Source: Eubacteriales bacterium
GTDB taxonomy: Bacteria > Bacillota > Clostridia > Lachnospirales > Lachnospiraceae
Reading direction: 5' to 3'
Length of the DNA: 40,647 nucleotides
Assembly: GCA_030525875.1 (NCBI GenBank)
Contig: JAUNDV010000017.1
Span: forward strand, 7,553 to 48,199
Under the pieces are notes generated by a model. It worked only from the letters and a program-made list of their open reading frames with translations, searched no databases and was not told the DNA's origin. This document shows, in pieces, positions 25,466 to 33,756 of the stretch (within the stretch, counting starts at the first letter, position 1; each line of letters begins with the position of its first letter). Both the position numbers and the translations under genes were made by a program.

Positions 25466-26722
25466 TCAATCTTCATAAAGAGGATATTTTTTACAAAGCT
25501 TGTTTACTCTTTCTCTGATTTCATCCTGCTTTTCCTCATATTCACATGCACAAAGCTTAAGACACTCAGCAATTTCTGCCATATCCTCTTCTCCAAAGCC
25601 TCGTGAAGTAATAGCAGCTGTTCCGACCCTTATACCACTTGTTACAAATGGTGAGCGTGGCTCCTCAGGAATTGAATTTTTGTTAAGTGTTATGTTTACC
25701 GCATCACAGCGATTTTGCATTTCCTTACCTGTTACATCCATATTTGTAAGATCTATAAGAATCAGATGATTGTCTGTCCCTCCTGAAACAAGCTTAAAGC
25801 CTCTCTTTATAAGCTCCTTACTCAAAACTGCACAGTTTTTCACAAGCTTTTCCTGATATTCCCTGAACTCAGGCTTTAAAGCTTCACCAAAGCATACAGC
25901 CTTGGCAGCTATTATATTTTCAAGAGGTCCTCCCTGAACGCCAGGAAAAAGTGCCTTGTTAAAATTAAATTTCTCATTTGTTTCCTTGTCGCTAAGAATA
26001 AATCCGCCTCTAGGTCCTCTAAGAGTCTTATGTGTTGTACTTGTAACGACATGTGCGTATGGAATAGGCGATGGATGTAAGCCTGCTGCCACAAGTCCTG
26101 CTATGTGAGCCATATCAACCCACAGGTAGGCTCCGCATTTATCAGCAATTTCTCTAAATCGTTTAAAATCAATGATTCTTGGATATGCAGATGCTCCTGC
26201 GCAGATAAGCTTTGGTCTTTCCTTCATCGCCAAATCCTCAAGTGCATCATAATCAATAAGACCATCCTTATTTACTCCATAAGGAATTATATTGAAATAC
26301 TTTCCTGAAAAATTGACTGGTGAACCATGTGTAAGATGTCCTCCACAGTCAAGACTCATGCCCATCATCTTATCGCCCGGCTCAAGCATTGCAAACTGTA
26401 CTGTCAGATTTGCCTGCGCACCTGAATGTGGCTGCACATTTGCATAATCACAGCCATATAACTCCTTCAATCTGTCAATCGTTAGTGTCTCGATCTTATC
26501 AACAGCTTCGCAGCCTCCATAATATCTTTTTCCACTATAGCCTTCGGCATATTTGTTTGTAGGAACGGTTGCCATTGCCAGCATAACTGCTTCAGATACT
26601 ATATTTTCTGAGGCAATAAGCTCAATATTATTTCTCTGCCTTTTGCACTCTTCCTTTATATAAGTTCCAAGTACAGGATCCTTTTCTTCAATAAAGTCCA
26701 TTATTTTATCTACTCTTGACAT
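25466..26722 (-). CDS. glyA: Serine hydroxymethyltransferase
   Basis: A 418-residue cytosolic PLP enzyme that interconverts serine and glycine with transfer of a one-carbon unit to tetrahydrofolate. The N-terminal [15 protein letters not shown], the [13 protein letters not shown] stretch, [13 protein letters not shown] and the PLP-lysine motif [13 protein letters not shown] (K232) are all intact, and the length is standard. CAGGAGG lies about 7 nt before the ATG. It is the last gene of the prmA-nnr-rsmE-glyA run, 20 bp after rsmE. No clear terminator follows before the riboswitch promoter. Confidence 0.98.
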   Translation of the reverse strand: MSRVDKIMDFIEEKDPVLGTYIKEECKRQRNNIELIASENIVSEAVMLAMATVPTNKYAEGYSGKRYYGGCEAVDKIETLTIDRLKELYGCDYANVQPHSGAQANLTVQFAMLEPGDKMMGMSLDCGGHLTHGSPVNFSGKYFNIIPYGVNKDGLIDYDALEDLAMKERPKLICAGASAYPRIIDFKRFREIADKCGAYLWVDMAHIAGLVAAGLHPSPIPYAHVVTSTTHKTLRGPRGGFILSDKETNEKFNFNKALFPGVQGGPLENIIAAKAVCFGEALKPEFREYQEKLVKNCAVLSKELIKRGFKLVSGGTDNHLILIDLTNMDVTGKEMQNRCDAVNITLNKNSIPEEPRSPFVTSGIRVGTAAITSRGFGEEDMAEIAECLKLCACEYEEKQDEIRERVNKLCKKYPLYED

Positions 26723-26742
26723 ACTCTTGCCTCCTGATTTTA

Positions 26743-27522
26743 TTATTCCTCTGTTTCGAAATCTATCTCATCTGCAATCTCTAGCCTTATCATTATCATA
26801 CTTAGCATTGCTATTGCAGCTGTTTCTGTTCTGAGTATTCTCTTTCCTAGGGAAACAGGCATTATGCCGTGCTTTTCTGCAAATTTTACTTCCATCTGGT
26901 CAAAGCCGCCTTCAGGTCCTATGAACACAGCTATATTTCTATCTGGCAAAAAACTGACTATAGCTTCGCACATACTCATAATTCCTTTTTCATTTTCATA
27001 TGGAATAAGCTTTACCTCAAAGCTTTCACACTGCATTACTGCATCTGTAAATTTGACAGGCATATGCACCTTTGGAATAATGCTTCTCTTTGACTGCTTT
27101 GCGGCACTTTCAGCTATGGCCTGCCATCTTGATACCTTTTGTGAAGCCTTCTTATCATCAAGCTTTACAACACAATTTTTTGTGATTGTTGGAACAATAT
27201 CGCTTACTCCAAGCTCTGTTGCCTTTTGTACGATAAGTTCCATTTTATCTGATTTTGGAAGCCCCTGAAACAGCCATATTCTAGACTTAAGCTCATGATT
27301 TTCTTCATTTACATTTAAGATTTTTGCTCTAAGATATGGATTCTCAGCTTCCCTTTCTATAAATAAAACCTCACAGCTGTAGTCAATACCATTTTCATCA
27401 CTTATGACAAGAGCTTCGCCCTCCTTCATCCTAAGCGCATTTACAGCATGATTAAAATCTTCACCTGTTATGTCTATATATTCATCTGAAATAAACTCTC
27501 TGTTTACAAAAAAATGATACAT
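26743..27522 (-). CDS. rsmE: 16S rRNA m3U1498 methyltransferase RsmE
   Basis: A 259-residue SPOUT methyltransferase that methylates U1498 of 16S rRNA. An N-terminal PUA-like domain ([19 protein letters not shown]) precedes the knotted SAM domain with [26 protein letters not shown] and [16 protein letters not shown], the hallmark C-terminal motifs of the family. Its ATG directly abuts the nnr stop, with AGGAG overlapping the end of nnr. The usual neighbour prmA is two genes upstream, as often seen in Bacillota. Confidence 0.96.
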   Translation of the reverse strand: MYHFFVNREFISDEYIDITGEDFNHAVNALRMKEGEALVISDENGIDYSCEVLFIEREAENPYLRAKILNVNEENHELKSRIWLFQGLPKSDKMELIVQKATELGVSDIVPTITKNCVVKLDDKKASQKVSRWQAIAESAAKQSKRSIIPKVHMPVKFTDAVMQCESFEVKLIPYENEKGIMSMCEAIVSFLPDRNIAVFIGPEGGFDQMEVKFAEKHGIMPVSLGKRILRTETAAIAMLSMIMIRLEIADEIDFETEE

Positions 27523-29199
27523 CTATTTTCTCCTGATATTATTTTTATCCAGCTTCATTGCATATGGTATCTGCTCTGCCACATCTCTTGCAAGGCTTCC
27601 ATGCTCATTAAACTTATCAGCACATAACCTTCCTGCTCTTCCAAAAATAAAAACTGTATTCATAAGATGGGCTCTGAAATCTTTGATTCCATCCCTTCCC
27701 TCTGATATTACAGCAAGCAGACCTTGAATAGCTCCCGTAAGAACATCCCCGCTTCCAGCCTTTCCAAGTGCTCCCGAGCCCTCTGTATTTATATAAAGCT
27801 CTGTTTTATTATGTATGTTATCATTTATTGCTATCACAGATACATTGTCCTTGAGCACTACAGAAATTCCATGTTCATGGGCATAAGAAGCTGAAGTAGT
27901 AAAAGGATCTCCTTTTATGATCTCAATACTTAAGCCCGTAAGTCTTGCAAACTCTCCAACATGCGGTGTAATAATAGTATGCTCATTATAAATAGCTTCA
28001 AGCTCCCTGTGCGAAGCTATAATATTTAACGCATCCGCATCTATAAGCAGGATTTTTCCCTTGATATTTTCTTTTATTTCTTCATCTGAAAATGCTTTTA
28101 CAACATTATAAGCAGCTTCTGACTGCGAAAGTCCTGGTCCAAGTGTGATACAGTCAGCCCATTTTACTGGCTCCTTAAGCTTAGTTGCAAAATCAGTATC
28201 CTCAATACTTTCGTACATAGCTTCTGGCAAAAGGGTCTGGAGAATAACTCTGTTCTCTTCGGGGCCTAGATATTTTACCATACCAATTCCTGCCTTAAAG
28301 GCAGCTAATCCGCTTAAATATGCCGCACCTGCCATGCCCTTTGAGCCAGCTACAATAAGCAGCTTTTTGTAGCTTCCTTTATTTGCAAGTTCATCCCTAT
28401 TTGTAAGCTTATACTCTATTTCACTTATCCCGTAATCAGAAGACCTGTATATATAACAGTCTCTGTCAAATCCTGAAATCTGCTTATTTAATTTTTTATT
28501 TTTGTAGGCTAAAAGCTCCTCACCACTTATTACAGGATAACCTATGTCTGCAATTTTCAGCTTTCCAGTATAAAGAGGTCCTTTTCCAAGGATATGACCA
28601 GTTTTTGCATATCCAAAGGTCACAGTTGCATCTGCCTTTACCGCATCAAATGGGTCACACATATTAATGCCATTATCTGCATCTATACCTGAAGGCACAT
28701 CTACTGATACTATGTAGCTTTGTATTTCATCCTTAAGACGGTTTATTTCTTTAATAAGTTCAAGATATCTTCCCTCAACACTTCTTCCTAAACCTATTCC
28801 AAAAACCGCATCTATAATAATGTCACAGTCTGGAAGCTTACCATTAAATTCTGAAAATTCTATTTCATTTTTCTCAAGTCTTTCTCTTTGAAAAATAAAC
28901 TCCTCTGATGCCTTTTCAACATTTCCAATATAAAAAGCCTGAAGATTACTAAATCCCATAGACTTAAGAATTGACAAGGTACAAAGTCCATCTGCACCAT
29001 TGTTTCCAACTCCTGAACAGGCTATTATCCTTAATGCTTTCTGTCCATTTACTCCGATCCTTTCATTGGCATATTCCCATATCTTAATCGCAACACCTTC
29101 GGAAGCTTTTTCCATAAGCTTTAACGATGGAATTGAAAGCTCTTTTATTGAATATTCATCTATCAGCTTTGCTGCCCTGCCTGTAACATATTCTGTCAT
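27523..29199 (-). CDS. nnr: Bifunctional NAD(P)H-hydrate epimerase/dehydratase Nnr
   Basis: A 558-residue metabolite-repair enzyme restoring damaged NADHX and NADPHX. The N-terminal epimerase domain (about 1-225, YjeF_N) has CSGVGNNGADGL and DAVFGIGLGR and VDVPSGIDAD. The C-terminal ADP-dependent dehydratase domain (about 265-550, ribokinase-like) has AGSKGMAGAAYLSG, ITPHVGEFARLTG and the anion-hole motif AGSGDVLTGAIQGLLA. Both halves look complete. It sits 12 bp after prmA, with GGAG inside the end of prmA, and abuts rsmE. The link with rRNA/protein methylases looks like shared expression rather than shared pathway. Confidence 0.96.
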   Translation of the reverse strand: MTEYVTGRAAKLIDEYSIKELSIPSLKLMEKASEGVAIKIWEYANERIGVNGQKALRIIACSGVGNNGADGLCTLSILKSMGFSNLQAFYIGNVEKASEEFIFQRERLEKNEIEFSEFNGKLPDCDIIIDAVFGIGLGRSVEGRYLELIKEINRLKDEIQSYIVSVDVPSGIDADNGINMCDPFDAVKADATVTFGYAKTGHILGKGPLYTGKLKIADIGYPVISGEELLAYKNKKLNKQISGFDRDCYIYRSSDYGISEIEYKLTNRDELANKGSYKKLLIVAGSKGMAGAAYLSGLAAFKAGIGMVKYLGPEENRVILQTLLPEAMYESIEDTDFATKLKEPVKWADCITLGPGLSQSEAAYNVVKAFSDEEIKENIKGKILLIDADALNIIASHRELEAIYNEHTIITPHVGEFARLTGLSIEIIKGDPFTTSASYAHEHGISVVLKDNVSVIAINDNIHNKTELYINTEGSGALGKAGSGDVLTGAIQGLLAVISEGRDGIKDFRAHLMNTVFIFGRAGRLCADKFNEHGSLARDVAEQIPYAMKLDKNNIRRK

Positions 29200-29211
29200 A
29201 TTAAAACTCCA

Positions 29212-30282
29212 TTATCTGCGTCTTGCAGTAACATTTACCCATTCACCCTGATGGTTCACTTCAATTACTTCCCAGTTTTTATTTGCTGAAAATGCTGCAA
29301 GCACCTCTTCTTCCTTTGTATTTATTATTCCTGAAGTAATAAATATTCCACCCTGCTTTATGTGTCTGTCTGCTGCTCCACAGGCTGCAAGCATAATAAT
29401 AACCGGTGCAAGAATATTAGCTACAACTATGTCATAGGCTGCATCTCCGACCTCTTTTATTACCTCTTCATCTCCTAATATATTTCCAATGATAAGCTTA
29501 AAATCATCCTCAGAAATACCATTAAGCTCAGTATTTTCCTTAACCGCTTCCATGCATACATCGTCAAGATCTGTAGCAACTACAGATTTTGCTCCGGATT
29601 TCAACGCTGCAATCCCAAGGATACCGCTGCCTGTTCCTATATCAAGCACCTTGTCATCCGGACTGACATATTTCTTTATCATCTTTATGCAAAGCTGTGT
29701 AGTTTCATGACTGCCAGTTCCAAATGCTGTTCCAGGATCTATCTCTATAAGCTTGATTTTTTTTGTCTCTACATCTTCCTTATATTCATCAGGAATTTCT
29801 TCCCAGCTTGGCTTTATAAGAAAATCTTCTACGGTAAAAGGCTTGAAAAACTGCTTCCAATTATTCATCCAGTCTATATCCTCAGTTTCTGAAGCTTCTA
29901 TACTTCCCTCACCGATGTCTATATATGCTCTCATCGCTTCAAGCTCCGTCCTTACATCCTCGAGAAGCTTGTTTATTTCTTCAACTGTCCACAGTCTGTC
30001 ACCTGCTGTGTATGAGGCATCCACAGAAGGATCATCTTTATTAACATTCTGCATCTTAGCCCCATCCTCATTAGCTTCTCTAAGGAAGAATGAAAGCCTA
30101 GAGGTTCCATCATCTGGTGGAAGCTCAGGAAGTATATCTATAAACATCCCCTTTGTATCCTCTTCTGTAAGAGGAATATTATCTTCTATCTGCACACCTT
30201 CAACACCAAGCTCATTAAGCATGAGACTTATCAGATCCTCTGCCTCAGTTGTTGTCGTAATTGTATATTTTTTCCATTTCAT
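29212..30282 (-). CDS. prmA: Ribosomal protein L11 methyltransferase
   Basis: A 356-residue SAM-dependent enzyme that methylates ribosomal protein L11. The substrate-recognition part begins MKWKKYTITTTTEAEDLIS; the catalytic domain has DPGTAFGTGSHETTQLC, motif I VLDIGTGSGILGIAALKSGA, and VANILAPVI in place of the motif IV segment. It is about 40 residues longer than the common form because of an acidic, helical insert around residues 70-115. I chose the ATG at 30282 with GGAGG 8 nt upstream; in-frame ATGs at 30288, 30297 and 30303 are too close to or upstream of that site. It heads the nnr-rsmE-glyA run and is divergent from the PsiE-like gene. Confidence 0.93.
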   Translation of the reverse strand: MKWKKYTITTTTEAEDLISLMLNELGVEGVQIEDNIPLTEEDTKGMFIDILPELPPDDGTSRLSFFLREANEDGAKMQNVNKDDPSVDASYTAGDRLWTVEEINKLLEDVRTELEAMRAYIDIGEGSIEASETEDIDWMNNWKQFFKPFTVEDFLIKPSWEEIPDEYKEDVETKKIKLIEIDPGTAFGTGSHETTQLCIKMIKKYVSPDDKVLDIGTGSGILGIAALKSGAKSVVATDLDDVCMEAVKENTELNGISEDDFKLIIGNILGDEEVIKEVGDAAYDIVVANILAPVIIMLAACGAADRHIKQGGIFITSGIINTKEEEVLAAFSANKNWEVIEVNHQGEWVNVTARRR

Positions 30283-30430
30283 TTTCATATCCTCCATACG
30301 CATTTTCTGTCACTTATGTACATTTATTTTAGATATTTTCAAATATTTTATATATTTTTCATAACTATAGCTTCTTTAAAGCCAATATTTATGATATTAT
30401 ATCACATATATATTCTACAAGGGGGATTTT

Positions 30431-30991
30431 ATGAAAAAAGAAGATTCCGGCCATAAAAAGCCATATGTCTTTTTAGAAAAGCTTCGCCATTTTAGCTATG
30501 TATCATCCGTATACATCCAGTACTTTGTAACCTTCACAATAATTATAGCTATAGGTATCTCATTTCTCAGTCTTCCATATCAATGGTCAACACTTACTGA
30601 TCTGAGTTCAAACAGCCTTATTGATTTTCTTAAATATATCATCAATATAATTATTGCTGTTGAGCTTATCAGGGTATTATGTCACCAGACCCTTGATACT
30701 ATTGTTGAAATTCTCATGATAGCCATAACGAGAGAACTGATCATAGAGCATATGGCAACCTGGGAAATTCTCCTTGGCGTAGTTGCAGTAGGTCTTCTCT
30801 TCCTCATTCGTAAATACCTCTTTATCTCACAGCTTGATAAAGAAAATAGATTAGAGCTTCATCCAGAGGAAAAGGACTATAAAGAAGTTCAGGATAAAGG
30901 AATGCTGGATAAAGAAGTTGAAACTAAAAATATAAATTGTAAAAACACTTCCGAAACTGAATCTGACAAGCCTGATTCATGGATTGAATAA
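30431..30991 (+). CDS. PsiE-like (phosphate-starvation-inducible E family) membrane protein
   Basis: A 186-residue integral membrane protein with four membrane segments (about 28-50, 64-82, 88-105 and 112-130) and a hydrophilic, charged C-terminal tail of about 50 residues. IVAVELIRVLCHQTLDTIVEILMIA-like sequence followed by ITRELII matches the PsiE family, whose biochemical role is unknown; the name comes from the E. coli phosphate-starvation gene. GGGGG lies 5 nt before the ATG. A TATTAT at 30395-30400 may be its -10, but no good -35 accompanies it. It is a single-gene unit closed by a strong hairpin. No phosphate-regulation box is visible. Confidence 0.75.
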   Translation: MKKEDSGHKKPYVFLEKLRHFSYVSSVYIQYFVTFTIIIAIGISFLSLPYQWSTLTDLSSNSLIDFLKYIINIIIAVELIRVLCHQTLDTIVEILMIAITRELIIEHMATWEILLGVVAVGLLFLIRKYLFISQLDKENRLELHPEEKDYKEVQDKGMLDKEVETKNINCKNTSETESDKPDSWIE

Positions 30992-31020
30992 AACTGAATA
31001 TTTATAAAATGGCAATTTAA

Positions 31021-31078
31021 AAGCAGCGGCTGACTGAAATAAACTTTCTTAAATCAATCAGCTGCTGCCTTTATTTTA
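31021..31078 (+). terminator. Convergent terminator between psiE-like and GNAT genes
   Basis: Arms starting GCAGCGGCTGA (from 31023) and ending TCAGCTGCTGC (to 31068) form a long stem with few wobble pairs, followed by TTTATTTTAT on the plus strand. It can serve both converging genes. Confidence 0.8.
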
Positions 31079-31099
31079 TAAAAATGTATGGCTTACAAA

Positions 31100-31750
31100 T
31101 TAAACTGCAACCGCACCATAGAGAGAATCATCTATCTCCATTCTGTATCCCCAGTTGCCCATCTTATATCCGTTAAACTCCATCATTTCACCTGAAAACT
31201 CTTCAAAACCATTTTTCTTATAAAAATCTCTGTTTTTTTCTGAATTCGTTATCAGCATAAGGAGTCCACCGCCATGAAGTGAAATGTATGGTATTATACA
31301 ATCCCTGAGCATTCTGCTTCCAATGCCTCTTCCCTTGACTTTTAGAGAAACCGCAAGAGAACTGAGATACCAGTGTGGCTCTTTATAATCATGGCAAACT
31401 TTTCCTGTTTTATCAAACATATCAAGCCATGAAAATGTATTCTTAATACCACCTGTAGCTATAACCTTAAGCCCTCCAGCCTTGATATAATCCCAAAAGC
31501 AGGCATCCTTATCTTCAGGTGATTTTAACTGTGCAACTGCAATTATTTCTCCATTTTCTTCGGCTATAAGCATTGCTGTCTTATCATAATATGCCTTAAC
31601 ATTAACCTCCTGAATAGCATGCTCAAACCTGTAACGTCTTTTTTCATTCTTCACAAATGGCTCAAAATATTCATATCCCCAAAATGAATCAGCTAGAAGC
31701 TCAGTGCATTTTTTTAAGTCTTTTTTGTCTGCTTTCCTAAATTTAATCAT
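31100..31750 (-). CDS. GNAT family N-acetyltransferase
   Basis: A 216-residue acetyl-CoA-dependent acetyltransferase of unknown substrate. The N-terminal strand MIKFRKADKKDLKKC is typical; the acetyl-CoA pyrophosphate loop is VKGRGIGSRML, preceded by YLSSLAVSLK and followed by LITNSEKNRDFYKKNGFEEFSG, the usual end of the fold. AGAAGG precedes the ATG, and a promoter lies about 35 bp upstream of the start. It is a single-gene unit ended by the hairpin shared with the PsiE-like gene. The HWYLSSLAV pattern resembles acetyltransferases acting on small molecules, but this does not define a substrate. Confidence 0.9.
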   Translation of the reverse strand: MIKFRKADKKDLKKCTELLADSFWGYEYFEPFVKNEKRRYRFEHAIQEVNVKAYYDKTAMLIAEENGEIIAVAQLKSPEDKDACFWDYIKAGGLKVIATGGIKNTFSWLDMFDKTGKVCHDYKEPHWYLSSLAVSLKVKGRGIGSRMLRDCIIPYISLHGGGLLMLITNSEKNRDFYKKNGFEEFSGEMMEFNGYKMGNWGYRMEIDDSLYGAVAV

Positions 31751-31782
31751 GTATACAACCTTCTCACTAAATTATATTGCCT

Positions 31783-31810
31783 AATATAGATGAATATATA
31801 CCAAAGTCAA
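31783..31810 (-). promoter_or_regulatory. Promoter of the GNAT gene
   Basis: On the minus strand TTGACT (31805-31810) and TATATT (31783-31788) are spaced 16 bp, about 33 bp before the GNAT start codon. Confidence 0.65.
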
Positions 31811-31897
31811 TTGTAATTATGTAAACTTAATCAAACTTTTTGAAAGACAGATAAAATATTAATTTACATTTTATATTTAATTTATATATTGTAAAAA

Positions 31898-32797
31898 TCA
31901 GCTCTTTTTCTTATTTTTAAGCTGATCCAGCGGAGATAGAATGGCATCTGTCGGACAAGACTTTACACAGTCCAGACATCTTATACATTCCATGGAATTT
32001 GGATTCTCCCATACCCTAATGTCCATTCCACATACCTTTTGACATTTTCCACAGCTTATGCATTTATCCTCATCTACCTCCAGACGAAGAAAAGCAAACT
32101 TGTTGAAGAAACCGTAAAAAGCTCCTAGAGGACAGATATATTTGCAAAACGGTCTGTAGTATTTAACAGATAAAAATACAACTGTGAGCAGCAAAAACAT
32201 TTTCCATGAAAATAAAAATCCAACTGCTGATCTCAAGGCCTTGTCAAGTGTCAAAAGAGGTATTCCTGCAATAAGTGTTCCGCTAGGACATATGTATTTA
32301 CAGAACCATGGATCACCTGTACCTGCTATATTCTTAACTGTCATCGGAAGAACAATTACAAACAGGGCAAGTATCAAATATTTTAGGTAAATAAGCCTGT
32401 TGTGGAAAGGCATATTTTTTTTCTTACCGCCAAATTTTTTCAAAGGTATCTTATGTAATAGATCCTGAAATAAGCCAAAAGGACACAACCAGCCACATAC
32501 AAATCTTCCAAGTAAGACACCAAATGCAGTCATCATTCCAAATACATACAGGCTGTATTTGAATGTTCCAGAATCCAAAACTGCCTGAAGTGAGCCTATA
32601 GGACAAGAAAAATATGCTCCTGGACAACTGTAACAATTAAGTCCGGGTACACAAAGCTTCTTTAACTCTCCCTGATATATCCTTCCCTGTGAAAACCCTC
32701 TTACATATCCATTTGTAACCGCAAACCACAGAGCCTGAAACCAGAGTCTTAGACGTCTATGATGTTCAAGCTTATCCTTATTATTTATCTTATCCAA
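31898..32797 (-). CDS. NapH/polyferredoxin-like membrane 4Fe-4S protein
   Basis: A 299-residue integral membrane iron-sulfur protein. Cysteine groups occur as CVPGLNCYSCPGAYFSCPIG near residues 49-68, then CGWLCPFG, CKYICPSG and CKYICPLG, which are CxxxCP signatures of NapH/NosR/CcoG-type membrane electron carriers, and two classic ferredoxin clusters at the C-terminus, CISCGKCQKVCG and CIRCLDCVKSCP. About four to five membrane helices lie between them. It should pass electrons across or along the membrane. The start is TTG at 32797, with GGAG about 10 nt upstream and translation coupled to the overlapping 49-residue gene. It is the last gene of the redox operon. Electron donor and acceptor are unknown; the TlpA-like protein is a plausible acceptor (inference). 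Confidence 0.88.
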   Translation of the reverse strand: MDKINNKDKLEHHRRLRLWFQALWFAVTNGYVRGFSQGRIYQGELKKLCVPGLNCYSCPGAYFSCPIGSLQAVLDSGTFKYSLYVFGMMTAFGVLLGRFVCGWLCPFGLFQDLLHKIPLKKFGGKKKNMPFHNRLIYLKYLILALFVIVLPMTVKNIAGTGDPWFCKYICPSGTLIAGIPLLTLDKALRSAVGFLFSWKMFLLLTVVFLSVKYYRPFCKYICPLGAFYGFFNKFAFLRLEVDEDKCISCGKCQKVCGMDIRVWENPNSMECIRCLDCVKSCPTDAILSPLDQLKNKKKS

Positions 32798-32939
32798 GTC
32801 CTATACACTCCATACAAATATATATTGCTTTTCTAAACATTACATCAGCTTCTCCAGACCTAAATCCAAAAAACATCATCAATACAGCGGTAAAAAAAAC
32901 TCCAAACTGAAGAAGCTTTATCTGCTTAGTCCTGCTCAT
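32790..32939 (-). CDS. 49-residue CXXC membrane peptide (CD1871A-like family)
   Basis: A small gene starting at the ATG at 32939. It overlaps the end of the TlpA-like gene by 14 bp and the start of the polyferredoxin gene by 8 bp. GAGG lies 8-9 nt upstream of the start. The peptide begins MSRTKQIKLL, has one membrane segment (about residues 9-26), a charged GEADVMFRKA stretch, and ends YICMECIGLG with a CxxC at C42 and C45. A short helix followed by a terminal CxECIGxG motif matches the small CXXC proteins annotated in Clostridia as the CD1871A family (from memory). The function is not established. Its place between a thiol-disulfide protein and an iron-sulfur membrane protein suggests a redox relay or cluster-binding role (inference). 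Confidence 0.8.
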   Translation of the reverse strand: MSRTKQIKLLQFGVFFTAVLMMFFGFRSGEADVMFRKAIYICMECIGLG

Positions 32940-33660
32940 CTTTTATTACCTCTTTAATGAGTTTTTCCCAATCAGCTCTTTTATGAGCACCTATTACAAT
33001 TTCACCTTCGCTGGTCTCAATTATATCTCCCTCTTTGTCTACAAAGATTGTGCTAGGAAAATAACTTATTCTTCCACCGCCCATTAAATTAATTCCGAAG
33101 TTTCCTGTAGGTACTATATGAAGATAATCTGCACTTGTCTTTTCAACTATATCCTTAGCCTTATCGACAACATTTGAATCCATGTAAATATTTCCATCCT
33201 TGTCAGCAGCAAGTGCATCTCCTACAAGGCCTATTACCTGAAACTTAAGACTTCCATCACTATTTGTATCAGTCTGATATGCTCTGTTTATTTCTCCGAT
33301 ATCAGGCATTTCTGTAATACATGGTGAACAGAAGGTTCCCCATATGTTTATCATTGTAACATCTGCTTTTTTAAATATCTGGGAGTCAACTTTGTTTCCA
33401 TCGATGTCCTCTGCCTCCATCTTTTCAAACAGATCATCAAATTCTATATAACTGTACTGTACATCCTGGACTACCTTACCATCTGTACTTCCAGCATTAG
33501 TACTTCCAGTATCTGTATTTCCAGAAGCATTTCCCGAAGCTGTACTGCTTACCTCTGTATTTGTTGCTTTGCCCGCATCAGAGGCACCTCCGCAAGCTGA
33601 AATGCCTAAAGCTGTTAACATAGCTATTGAAAATAAAAATGTCTTTTTGTATTTTATCAC
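32926..33660 (-). CDS. TlpA/ResA-like thiol-disulfide oxidoreductase lipoprotein
   Basis: A 244-residue exported lipoprotein. The signal MIKYKKTFLFSIAMLTALGI ends at lipobox ISAC with the cysteine at 23, followed by a Ser/Thr/Gly/Asn-rich linker (about 27-62). The thioredoxin-fold domain (about 70-240) has WGTFCSPC with active-site cysteines C111 and C114, then ITEMPDI and FPSTIFVDKEGDI near the conserved cis-proline. Such proteins reduce or oxidise thiols outside the membrane. The start is GTG at 33660 with AGGAGG 7 nt upstream, and a promoter is visible. It is the first gene of a three-gene operon with the CXXC peptide and the polyferredoxin-like protein, which could supply electrons in place of CcdA (inference; no CcdA gene is here). 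Confidence 0.9.
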   Translation of the reverse strand: MIKYKKTFLFSIAMLTALGISACGGASDAGKATNTEVSSTASGNASGNTDTGSTNAGSTDGKVVQDVQYSYIEFDDLFEKMEAEDIDGNKVDSQIFKKADVTMINIWGTFCSPCITEMPDIGEINRAYQTDTNSDGSLKFQVIGLVGDALAADKDGNIYMDSNVVDKAKDIVEKTSADYLHIVPTGNFGINLMGGGRISYFPSTIFVDKEGDIIETSEGEIVIGAHKRADWEKLIKEVIKDEQD

Positions 33661-33693
33661 ACTAATTCCTCCTATTTTGATAGTAATTATTAG

Positions 33694-33722
33694 AGTATAG
33701 CCTAATGCCTCCCAGCTTGCAA
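33694..33722 (-). promoter_or_regulatory. Promoter of the TlpA-CXXC-polyferredoxin operon
   Basis: On the minus strand TTGCAA (33717-33722) and TATACT (33694-33699) are spaced 17 bp, about 35 bp before the GTG start. Confidence 0.6.
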
Positions 33723-33756
33723 ATAAAATATTTCTTAACTATTAACACTTTATCAA

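Noticed and set aside
29753-30364. 203-residue plus-strand frame opposite prmA
   Set aside because: Extremely serine-rich antisense frame over a well-supported gene; no family motif.
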